Below, one piece after another: positions 1 to 5,979 of a stretch of DNA of 5,979 bases. Below the pieces are notes generated by a model. It ran no database searches and was not told where the DNA came from. It saw only the letters and a program-made list of their open reading frames with translations. A program made the position numbers and the translations under genes. Within the stretch, counting starts at the first letter, position 1. Every line of letters begins with the position of its first letter. The stretch covers positions 1-5,979 of the forward strand of contig JAFYWE010000122.1 of the NCBI GenBank assembly GCA_017558165.1. The letters are read 5' to 3'. The DNA comes from Bacteroidaceae bacterium. GTDB taxonomy: Bacteria; Bacteroidota; Bacteroidia; Bacteroidales; Bacteroidaceae.

Positions 1-1683
1 AACCTCGCCATGCTTGTAGGTGTTATCCTCGAGGGTGTAGCAGATATCGAATGATTGTTTTGACTTTATGTATTTTGCCTGACGGCTCTGCCCGAAGGCA
101 ATGCCGTTGAGTATGGTATTCGACTTGTTGTCAACAAGCTCAAGCTTTATATGCTCCTGACGACGACCCACCACCTTGCTTGTTCCGTAGTCACATACGT
201 TATGCGTACAGAATATCGGCTTGGGGTTATCGGGACCGTGAGGCGCGAACTTCTTGAGGTCATTGAAGAACTTGCGCGTTATCTGGTGGAAATCGATCTC
301 GGCATCGATATCAATGACCGGAGCTGTCTGCTCGGGCAGGATGTTATCCGATACATAATCCTTGAAACGCTGTGCAAAGGCCTCCACATTCTCGACCTTG
401 AGCGAGAAACCGGCCGCATAGGTGTGACCGCCGAAGTTATCGAGCAGGTCGCGACAGCTCTCCATGGCCTTGTAGACATCGAAGCCGGTCACCGAACGCG
501 CTGAACCCGTAGCCATGTCGCCGGTACATGTCACTACCACCGCAGGACGGTGATAGACCTCGGTGAGACGTGACGCAACGATGCCGATGACACCACGGTG
601 CCAGTCGGGGTTGAAGATGACAATGGCGCGCTGCTCGTCAAAGCTCTCAAGACCCTCGACAATCTGGTTGGCCTCTTCGGTCATGCTCTTGTCAAGCTCC
701 TTGCGTGTCTCGTTGAACTCATTTATCTGCTGGCTCATATCAAGCGCCGCACGCAGGTTATTCTCGATGAGAAGGTCAACAGCCACCTTACCCTGCTGTA
801 TGCGACCCGACGCATTGATGCGTGGACCTATCTTGAAGATGATATCGTTGATGCTTATCTCCTTCTCGGCAAGACCGCACACCTGGATGATGGCCTTGAG
901 ACCGATGCTTGGGCTATGGTTTATCTGCTTGATTCCGTGGAACGCGAGTATGCGGTTCTCGCCCATAATGGGTACGAGGTCCGACGCGATGCTCACAGCC
1001 ACAAGGTCAAGAAGCGTATATAGCTGTTCGGCCGGTATGCCGTTGTCCATAGCAAAGGCCTGCATGAACTTGAAGCCCACTCCACAGCCCGAAAGGTGCG
1101 GATAAGGGTATGTCGAATCGACCCTCTTGGGATTGAGGATAGCGACCGCGCATGGCAGTTCCTCATCGGGGACGTGGTGGTCACACACAATGAAGTCTAT
1201 GCCCAACGACTTTGCATAGGCAATCTCATCAATCGCCTTTATGCCACAATCGAGCACAATGATGAGTTTCACGCCCGTAGAATAGGCATAATCCACTCCT
1301 CTCTTTGATATGCCGTAACCATCCTCGTTGCGGTCGGGAATATAGTAGTCTATATTCGAAGAAAACTGCTGCAGGAACTTGTAGACAAGAGCCACGGCTG
1401 TGGTGCCGTCGACATCGTAGTCACCGTATACAAGTATACGTTCCTTTTTTCCGAGAGCCTTGTTAAGGCGCGCTACCGCAACGTCCATATCGTTCATGAG
1501 GAACGGGTTATGGAGATTGGAGAGCTTGGGACGGAAGAAGTTCCTGGCCTCGGCGGTGGAGGTTATTCCCCGCTTGACGAGCAAACTGCAAAGTATGGGA
1601 CTCATGTCCAACTCTGCCGATAGCGCCTTAGCCGCTAAAGTCTGTTCGTATGTCGGAGGTTGATATTTCCATTTCTGACCCAT
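1..1683 (-). CDS. recJ: Single-stranded-DNA-specific exonuclease RecJ (C-terminus cut by window edge)
   Basis: This is a 5'->3' exonuclease on single-stranded DNA that acts in the cytoplasm in recombinational repair (RecF pathway), mismatch repair and base excision repair. The frame is open for 561 codons from ATG at 1683 to the left edge. The DHH-family motifs are in order: DYDVDGTT (residues 88-95), DCGIKA (145-150), CDHHVPDE (167-174, the DHH signature), SGCGVGFK (198-205), the SIASDLVP motif (231-238) and GPRINASGR (286-294). The DHHA1 part follows with NPDWHRGVIG (358-367), GSARS (393-397) and NFGGHTYAAG (416-425). From about 455 onward is the region expected to be the OB-fold. Bacteroidetes RecJ is usually about 570-575 residues, so roughly 10-15 residues and the stop lie outside the window. 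The start is supported by a typical RecJ N-terminus (GQKWKYQPP) and an AT-rich, Shine-Dalgarno-free leader, normal in this phylum. The metal-binding Asp and His residues all appear intact. It is separated from the upstream operon by a terminator. Confidence 0.96.
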   Translation of the reverse strand, partial: MGQKWKYQPPTYEQTLAAKALSAELDMSPILCSLLVKRGITSTAEARNFFRPKLSNLHNPFLMNDMDVAVARLNKALGKKERILVYGDYDVDGTTAVALVYKFLQQFSSNIDYYIPDRNEDGYGISKRGVDYAYSTGVKLIIVLDCGIKAIDEIAYAKSLGIDFIVCDHHVPDEELPCAVAILNPKRVDSTYPYPHLSGCGVGFKFMQAFAMDNGIPAEQLYTLLDLVAVSIASDLVPIMGENRILAFHGIKQINHSPSIGLKAIIQVCGLAEKEISINDIIFKIGPRINASGRIQQGKVAVDLLIENNLRAALDMSQQINEFNETRKELDKSMTEEANQIVEGLESFDEQRAIVIFNPDWHRGVIGIVASRLTEVYHRPAVVVTCTGDMATGSARSVTGFDVYKAMESCRDLLDNFGGHTYAAGFSLKVENVEAFAQRFKDYVSDNILPEQTAPVIDIDAEIDFHQITRKFFNDLKKFAPHGPDNPKPIFCTHNVCDYGTSKVVGRRQEHIKLELVDNKSNTILNGIAFGQSRQAKYIKSKQSFDICYTLEDNTYKHGEV

Positions 1684-1796
1684 TATATATTATTTTTATT
1701 TTTACTTTGCTCGGGAAGAGATGCTCTATTAAGGGTTATACCCATAAAAATCATTCCAGGCCTGCCCTCGGGACCTGTCAACCGCACGCCGATACT

Positions 1797-1828
1797 CAAA
1801 CTCTACATTACGGGCAAATTAAAGCAAA
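1797..1828 (-). promoter_or_regulatory. Weak candidate promoter for recJ
   Basis: On the minus strand a TTTG (1828-1825) stands 19 bases ahead of TAGAGTTTG (1805-1797). This resembles the Bacteroidetes sigma-ABfr pattern, TTTG then TAnnTTTG at a spacing of about 19-21, except that the -7-like element carries one extra base. If used, it would give a leader of about 100 bases that includes the GC-richer island. The location between a strong terminator and recJ makes a promoter somewhere here likely, but this exact site is uncertain. Confidence 0.25.
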
Positions 1829-1839
1829 TTCTCTTCAAC

Positions 1840-1853
1840 TTGTAAAATTACAA
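1840..1853. repeat. Short inverted repeat TTGTAA-aa-TTACAA
   Basis: Two perfect 6-base arms are separated by two bases, lying just upstream of the recJ promoter candidate. The size and dyad symmetry would suit a dimeric regulator's operator, but AT-rich dyads of this length also arise by chance. No regulator can be assigned. Confidence 0.25.
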
Positions 1854-1905
1854 AAAGTGATTGTATATTCCGGCATCAAGTGCATATTTTTTCGGGGTAA
1901 ATAAT

Positions 1906-1932
1906 ATTTTTTCAGATAATTTTTTCAGATAA
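1906..1932. repeat. 13-base tandem direct repeat, two copies
   Basis: The unit ATTTTTTCAGATA occurs at 1906-1918 and again, exactly, at 1919-1931, with one further matching base (A) at 1932. A related ATATTTTTTC at 1884-1893 repeats the ten bases at 1904-1913. The result is three six-base A/T tracts at offsets of 20 and 13 bases between the operon terminator and recJ. It may be replication slippage or an A-tract (UP-like or bending) element. The sequence shows only the repetition. Confidence 0.7.
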
Positions 1933-1940
1933 CAGGCACA

Positions 1941-1983
1941 CAAAAGCAACTGTCCGCCGCCTGAATATTCAGGCGGCGGACAG
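1941..1983 (-). terminator. Intrinsic terminator of the DUF3857 operon
   Basis: A perfect 34-base palindrome at 1950-1983 has 17-base arms (CTGTCCGCCGCCTGAAT and its exact complement). It folds into a very stable GC-rich stem with a minimal AT loop. On the minus strand it is followed at once by TTGCTTTTG (1949-1941), a T-rich tract. It begins 20 bases after the stop codon of the 617-residue gene. On the plus strand the following sequence is not T-rich, so termination is predicted for minus-strand transcription only. Confidence 0.88.
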
Positions 1984-2003
1984 CCGTTATGACAGATAAA
2001 AGT

Positions 2004-3857
2004 CTATTTGACCTTACGGAGAACCATCTTAGAGTCGCTTATACCGGACAGGAGCTTCACAAATAACCGCAGAGCCCCGTACATCTCCTTGGGATAACGT
2101 CCTTTAACAATACTCGACCTTTGGACCACGAAAACAGAATTGCCCTCCTGCACAACATTGAGGCTTACACTACCGAAAGGTGTAGAGACATCGACCGGCT
2201 CCGCCAAAGACTCGACCTCTAAACCATCGGGTAAAACGAATTCTACGCTGTCCAGATAGACACCACCGCTTCTTATCACAATATCCGAGCGGCGTTCCTC
2301 CTCTTCGGGGAGAGATACCGTTGATTTGAAAGGATTCAACGGAAGGAAGAGCCTGTTGCCGCTTCTTGAGCCGTAACGGCCCGACTCCGCAGAGCACTCG
2401 ACCGCAAAAAACGGTTCACCATCCTTGATTTCCTCAATACCGATTCCGCCGACATCGGCATTGGGCATATCCAGAGACGAACGCAAAAAGTCGCGCTTTT
2501 CAACTTCGGAGAGCCTTGAAAAGAACTTGAGAGACTCATATTGAGCAGCCCTGCATTCACGTCGCACTGCAGCAACCACCCCACCGTCGGCAGCAAGCGT
2601 CAGCGTCATCCTGTTCAACTGGACATTCAACGAGTCGGCATATGCAGGCAAACGACACACTACACCACCGGCATCATCAACAACAAGAGCCTCATGCCCG
2701 GCAATACCGTCGTGCAGATAGCCCAACGGCAACGTCGGATTGGTACACTCCAGCCACAGCGTATCACCAGGAAGAGGCACCTGCAGTATTGCATGATTGA
2801 ATTGCGCTCCGTTGACAAAATCCTTCGTGACATCCTCCCGTTCAGTATTTATTACCACGTAATTTGACTCTATCCCCAGCTCTGCCAACATTGCCCGTGC
2901 ATAATTCGTCAAAGCCTTGCAATCGCCATAACCTGTGCGATGGACATCGGACGCCGGAGCCGGCTGCATACCGCCTACACCCAGCTGAACGCTGACATAT
3001 CGTGTAGACGAAGCGAGAATGTCATAAACAAGCTGCACTTTCTCGCGGTCACCACCGCACTGCGATGCCTTTTGTTTCAGTTCCAAGACAAAGTCCTGCG
3101 GCAATACGCCTCTACCCTCCATAAGAGAATGGAGCCACGCCGCATACTCTTGCCAGCTTGCGTAACTGCCCTCATAACCGTCAAAGACAAACGTTGCAGG
3201 AACGACATAAGCATGAGGCAAAAGTTCGTACATAGAGGGAGAGAATGGTTCCTTACGAAGCGCCGGCAAACTATCAAGCACAATATCGAGCACCTTGCGT
3301 CCCTTTTCCCCAACACTCTCCTTGACGTCAGCATCGACATTGAACACTTTATATCCGAATTCAAGCCCCTGAGAGGCTTCAAGGTGATAATGCGCACTGC
3401 GCACAGCCTGATGATACTCGTTCTGCGGGACAAAAAGCGGTAAACCCACTATTCCATCTTCATGTTTCTCTTCCCATTCGTATGTCACCGTGAAAGGATA
3501 GCCAGGAGACACACATCCATAATGGTAATAACAGGCATCGTCGGCGAGCATTTCAGAGTACTCGGAATACGCAAGGTCCCCTTTCTTAATCTTGCGCACC
3601 ACCTTACCATTGGCATCTGCCACAACACCCGAGAAACGGTTCAACGAGGAATAACCCTTATTGAGGCTCACCTGAAAATCGGCTGCATGAAGACCCTTCT
3701 TGTCAAGAACGGTTATCACACGCCGCTCCCTGCACACCATCTGCGTAGCAGAGATATACTCTACATCCGTCGTACTCTCCTCGACAACGGAATAGACCTG
3801 TGCATGGACAGCGACTCCCTGCGCAAACAACAACAGGAACAACAGCAGTTTTCTCAT
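2004..3857 (-). CDS. Exported DUF3857 / transglutaminase-like protein with Cys and His retained
   Basis: A 617-residue protein, probably periplasmic. The N-terminus MRKLLLFLLLFAQGVAVHA is a classic signal peptide with likely cleavage after Ala19 and no lipobox. Residues about 40-190 match the DUF3857 beta-rich domain (for example PGYPFTVTYEWE). Residues about 270-390 form the transglutaminase-like core: RYVSVQLGVGG (286-296), then YGDCKALTNY with the catalytic Cys313, FNHAIL with His355, and WLECTNP, where Glu370 sits at the usual third (Asp) position. The last ~100 residues look like the C-terminal beta domain common in this family (DUF3858-like). The fold is that of Cys-His proteases and transglutaminases; the substrate is unknown. 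The frame stays open upstream to an ATG at 3890, but that start would overlap the previous gene by 29 bases and put MLCWCSRNSDA ahead of the signal peptide, so ATG 3857 is preferred. It starts 4 bases after the upstream stop, suggesting coupled translation. Stop is TAG. Confidence 0.9.
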   Translation of the reverse strand: MRKLLLFLLLFAQGVAVHAQVYSVVEESTTDVEYISATQMVCRERRVITVLDKKGLHAADFQVSLNKGYSSLNRFSGVVADANGKVVRKIKKGDLAYSEYSEMLADDACYYHYGCVSPGYPFTVTYEWEEKHEDGIVGLPLFVPQNEYHQAVRSAHYHLEASQGLEFGYKVFNVDADVKESVGEKGRKVLDIVLDSLPALRKEPFSPSMYELLPHAYVVPATFVFDGYEGSYASWQEYAAWLHSLMEGRGVLPQDFVLELKQKASQCGGDREKVQLVYDILASSTRYVSVQLGVGGMQPAPASDVHRTGYGDCKALTNYARAMLAELGIESNYVVINTEREDVTKDFVNGAQFNHAILQVPLPGDTLWLECTNPTLPLGYLHDGIAGHEALVVDDAGGVVCRLPAYADSLNVQLNRMTLTLAADGGVVAAVRRECRAAQYESLKFFSRLSEVEKRDFLRSSLDMPNADVGGIGIEEIKDGEPFFAVECSAESGRYGSRSGNRLFLPLNPFKSTVSLPEEEERRSDIVIRSGGVYLDSVEFVLPDGLEVESLAEPVDVSTPFGSVSLNVVQEGNSVFVVQRSSIVKGRYPKEMYGALRLFVKLLSGISDSKMVLRKVK

Positions 3858-3861
3858 GGCA

Positions 3862-5835
3862 TCACTGTTTCTTGAGCACCAGCATAGCATTGTTCTTCTC
3901 GGCCACGAAATCCCAGAACCATTTCAGTTCCTGATAATCGGACGGCAGATACATCATATTGCCGAGATTGAACGAATATTTGAGCACCAGTTTGTTGCCC
4001 TGCTGCACTATGTTATACAACAGAGAGAGACCACCGTCACTCATCTTTATATTGCAAGGCTCAGGCTTATCTTCAACAACATAACCTTCGGGGATGTCAA
4101 GCACCACATTGACAGTATATTGCGTCTGGTTAGGGAACTCTACCGGCAAGTCACGTTTTTCGTTAACGAAAGGAGAAGCCTCCACGTGGGCGAAAAGCAT
4201 AGGATTCACATATATGTAGTCACCGTTGACATCGGCACTCTTTGTGAATTTGAACACATCGCGGACCACAGGAGTAAAATCCTTCATAGAGAAACTGTTG
4301 TATTCCGTAACGTCAATCGACTTATCCTCCTCGATAGCCTTTACATAATCAGCGCTGTCCTTTGCCGCAAAATACCCTTCGCGCTTGTCAGCCGCCTCTA
4401 TTCCGTAATAATAGGTAGACGCAAGGCCTTCTATAGCTCCTTCGGCACTCAGCGAAGCCTGTATTGTGCGACGTAACGAGTGTGAGCCCAACTGCTGGAG
4501 ATTGATCCACTGGCAATTGCCCGGCATCATGAGCCTGGCCCTGGAAGTCATGAGCAGGGGAGGAAGGACATTAACATAACCATGCTCCACCGATGCATCA
4601 ATGAACATGAGCGTCGTCTCGTTCTCAAGCACACCGACCACAAAGGTAGACAAGCGGTCGATGCTAGGATGCGAATATGGCAAGGCCCTCTCGTCCCTAC
4701 GGCTCATAACCACAGGATAAGAAGAAATACCGGCATCCTTGAGCATGCTCATGAGTATGAAGTTTATATCTGCATTATCTCCTGTTCCGTCCTTGAGGAC
4801 CTGACGGAAATTATTTCCCCTCAAGGCATATTTGCCATTCCACTTGACACGGCTCTTGAGAAGACCATAAATGGCAACAACTTTCCTCTCCACGGTAGGC
4901 AAGGTATCAAGGCACAAAGCCTCCATCTCCTCACGCAATGGATTGGACGCCTTCATACGGCCACCGAAATCACTGTCATCAAAAAGAGTCTTGTCTACCT
5001 GGTCCCAGCTTCCGGAATAACTCTGATGTATCACACCCGGTATATCATAACCGTTGAACTCTATATTCACTTGAGTAAGATAGTCCCGCGGACACCACAC
5101 ATACTCTTCATCCTTTATGGCAGGAAGATATTCTCCCACATACTTGCGTTCCTCGGACGAACACGCGACAAGCCCGCCGCCGATAGACATATTCTGGTTA
5201 GACGGCGTAGAGGTCACATTCAGAAGAGCCGCTCCATGATTTTCGATATTGAAGGAGATGAATTCCGGGATAAGCATCTCAAGCTCGGCATAACGTACGG
5301 GAATCTCCTCCTGTGCGAACCAGTCGCGAGGCTGGAAGAAATAATCGGAGACAATCTTGTACTCCACCTCGACCACACTGCCCACCTTCGCCTGGGGCAC
5401 TGCATACTTCATCTGCATCACATTGTCTGTCACACGCTCCGTGAACACATTCTCATCCTTCATCTTATTGCGCACCACCTTGCCGTTCTCAAGATTGTAG
5501 GCCGACGCCTCAAGACCATAGACATGCTCTTTCAGAAGACTTTTGTCCTTTTTGTCAATGTAAACGATTGTTCCGTTCGCATATTCTACACCCTCTTCCT
5601 TGAGAATCTTTATACGTCTTTTGAAATTGTAAGTGACCTGGAAATCGTCGCGGCCCCAATCATAGCTGACATAAGACTCTTTGTAGAGCACTACAGCCAC
5701 TGCAGACGAATCGGCATCATAGACCGTCATGTTCAACTCCTCGGCCGTGGGTTTGCCCATTTTCCTGTTGACACTCTGCGCTGCCACATCAATCGAAAAA
5801 AGAGCAAGCAACACAAACGCCGATAGAAGATTCAT
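3862..5835 (-). CDS. Exported DUF3857 protein with degenerate transglutaminase-like core
   Basis: A 657-residue protein, probably periplasmic. The N-terminus MNLLSAFVLLALFSIDVAA is hydrophobic with a likely cleavage before Gln20, but it has no basic residue in the n-region. Residues about 60-230 are DUF3857-like (FKRRIKILKEEG, VGSVVEVEYKI). Residues about 315-420 match the transglutaminase-like core in layout, but the Cys motif reads GTGDNADIN with Asn354 where the partner has Cys313, and the His motif reads RLSTFVVGV with Thr397 at the expected His. Only the Asp of FIDAS (Asp413) remains. The core is therefore predicted not to be a Cys-His enzyme. From memory, a Cys-less form with a GN/GDN-x-ADIN motif is common among Bacteroidetes DUF3857 proteins, so this is probably an established subtype rather than recent decay. 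The rest (about 450-657) is a beta-rich C-terminal region. First gene of a two-gene operon with the intact paralogue. A binding or scaffold role is inference. Confidence 0.88.
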   Translation of the reverse strand: MNLLSAFVLLALFSIDVAAQSVNRKMGKPTAEELNMTVYDADSSAVAVVLYKESYVSYDWGRDDFQVTYNFKRRIKILKEEGVEYANGTIVYIDKKDKSLLKEHVYGLEASAYNLENGKVVRNKMKDENVFTERVTDNVMQMKYAVPQAKVGSVVEVEYKIVSDYFFQPRDWFAQEEIPVRYAELEMLIPEFISFNIENHGAALLNVTSTPSNQNMSIGGGLVACSSEERKYVGEYLPAIKDEEYVWCPRDYLTQVNIEFNGYDIPGVIHQSYSGSWDQVDKTLFDDSDFGGRMKASNPLREEMEALCLDTLPTVERKVVAIYGLLKSRVKWNGKYALRGNNFRQVLKDGTGDNADINFILMSMLKDAGISSYPVVMSRRDERALPYSHPSIDRLSTFVVGVLENETTLMFIDASVEHGYVNVLPPLLMTSRARLMMPGNCQWINLQQLGSHSLRRTIQASLSAEGAIEGLASTYYYGIEAADKREGYFAAKDSADYVKAIEEDKSIDVTEYNSFSMKDFTPVVRDVFKFTKSADVNGDYIYVNPMLFAHVEASPFVNEKRDLPVEFPNQTQYTVNVVLDIPEGYVVEDKPEPCNIKMSDGGLSLLYNIVQQGNKLVLKYSFNLGNMMYLPSDYQELKWFWDFVAEKNNAMLVLKKQ

Positions 5836-5838
5836 AGC

Positions 5839-5862
5839 TTAGTTTTTTACAGACAGTTTCAT
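5839..5862 (-). other. Seven-codon frame MKLSVKN-stop in frame ahead of the 657-residue gene
   Basis: On the minus strand ATG at 5862 opens MKLSVKN and stops at TAA (5841-5839). One codon (GCT) later comes the ATG of the exported protein, in the same frame. Read through, the stop would be replaced by a signal peptide with a basic n-region (two Lys) followed by the existing hydrophobic core. This could be an upstream mini-gene coupled to the main start, a nonsense change in the original signal peptide, or a sequencing error. Chance is also possible for so short a frame. Confidence 0.4.
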
Positions 5863-5863
5863 A

Positions 5864-5881
5864 ATAAATATCTTTATTTAT
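5864..5881. repeat. AT-only inverted repeat in the operon leader
   Basis: ATAAATA and TATTTAT form 7-base perfect arms around a 4-base spacer (TCTT). As RNA it would be a weak all-AU hairpin directly upstream of the mini frame. It may simply reflect the AT-rich leader typical of Bacteroidetes translation starts. Confidence 0.25.
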
Positions 5882-5911
5882 AAAAATTGCAACAATTCTC
5901 GAGCTTTACCG

Positions 5912-5944
5912 CAAATATCGTAACAAACGAGCGAGATAGGCAAA
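5912..5944 (-). promoter_or_regulatory. Candidate Bacteroidetes-type promoter for the DUF3857 operon
   Basis: On the minus strand TTTG (5944-5941) is followed after 21 bases by GATATTTG (5919-5912). This matches the phylum pattern TTTG-N19-21-TAnnTTTG at every fixed base but the first of the -7 element. It would place transcription start near 5905 and give a leader of about 70 bases. The -33 TTTG lies inside a small dyad, CAAAG-ttta-CTTTG (5941-5954), which could be an operator or chance. Confidence 0.45.
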
Positions 5945-5979
5945 GTTTACTTTGACATTTCACAGCGAGTGCAGTATAT

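Larger units (their letters stand above)
1684..2003. other. Intergenic region between DUF3857 operon and recJ
   Basis: This is a 320-base stretch without a convincing gene. Reading toward recJ it holds the operon terminator (1950-1983), an AT-rich part with A-tracts and a 13-base tandem repeat (1906-1932), a short inverted repeat TTGTAA-aa-TTACAA (1840-1853), a weak promoter candidate (1797-1828), a GC-richer island (about 1757-1814), a small GGGT/ACCC hairpin (1733-1743) and a very AT-rich leader next to the recJ ATG. A 23-codon frame (1754-1683, minus) ends in a TAA that overlaps the recJ start as TAATG. That frame could be a leader peptide, but its AT-rich end is lysine/asparagine-rich as chance translation would give. 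I recognise no known riboswitch or RNA family here. Confidence 0.6.

Noticed and set aside
563..1105. Plus-strand open frames of 180 and 141 codons overlapping each other
   Set aside because: Both are opposite the RecJ coding sequence, whose catalytic motifs are continuous here. Two overlapping antisense frames are expected by chance in a codon-biased gene.
1660..1904. Plus-strand frames of 61 and 84 codons in the recJ upstream region
   Set aside because: No start context or recognisable domain, and they run across the recJ start and its AT-rich leader. They are likely chance frames, though the GC-richer island inside them is reported as a finding.
3858..3890. Longer start (ATG 3890) for the 617-residue protein
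   Set aside because: It would add MLCWCSRNSDA in front of a complete signal peptide and overlap the upstream gene by 29 bases, while ATG 3857 gives a standard n-region and a four-base gap.
3856..4476. Plus-strand open frame of 206 codons
   Set aside because: Antisense to the C-terminal part of the DUF3857 gene. The protein has no motif and the opposite strand explains the region.
4582..5826. Plus-strand open frame of 414 codons antisense to the 657-residue gene
   Set aside because: It lies wholly opposite a gene with clear domain content and signal peptide. Its translation is rich in His, Ile and Leu with no recognisable motif, as antisense shadows are. No separate leader or promoter is seen.
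2004..5835. Reading the two exported genes as a toxin/immunity or phage-defence pair
   Set aside because: Transglutaminase-like folds occur in toxins, but both proteins are large, have signal peptides and match the common Bacteroidetes DUF3857 architecture. Nothing nearby suggests secretion machinery, mobility or defence genes.

Overview
The window looks like chromosomal DNA from a member of the Bacteroidetes, most likely the order Bacteroidales. The evidence is a tandem pair of secreted DUF3857/transglutaminase-like proteins, a RecJ of the Bacteroidetes type, no Shine-Dalgarno sequences ahead of the starts, AT-rich leaders, and a promoter candidate with the Bacteroidetes TTTG / TAnnTTTG architecture. 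All three real genes are on the minus strand, so the region reads from right to left. The genus cannot be fixed from this sequence alone. I see no RNA gene, insertion sequence, CRISPR array or integrase.

Layout in the direction of transcription. From 5979 to 5836 is a leader with a promoter candidate (5912-5944) and a seven-codon reading frame (5862-5839) in frame with the next gene. From 5835 to 3862 is a 657-residue exported DUF3857 protein whose transglutaminase-like core has lost the catalytic Cys and His. Four bases later, from 3857 to 2004, is a 617-residue exported DUF3857/transglutaminase protein that keeps the Cys and His. The two form a tight operon that ends at a strong intrinsic terminator, a perfect 34-base palindrome (1950-1983) followed by a T-rich stretch. 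A 320-base intergenic region follows, with tandem AT-rich repeats, a weak promoter candidate and a GC-richer island. From 1683 to the left edge is recJ, cut off probably only a few codons before its stop.

How the genes fit together: the two DUF3857 proteins probably act together in the periplasm or cell envelope, one as a likely Cys-His enzyme (protease or transglutaminase fold) and the other as a likely non-catalytic partner. Their substrate is unknown. recJ is a separate transcription unit for cytoplasmic DNA repair and has no evident functional tie to the envelope pair. No wholly new system is visible. The points most worth checking are the active/inactive paralogue pair, the in-frame stop just ahead of a signal peptide that lacks a basic n-region, and the unexplained GC-richer island upstream of recJ.
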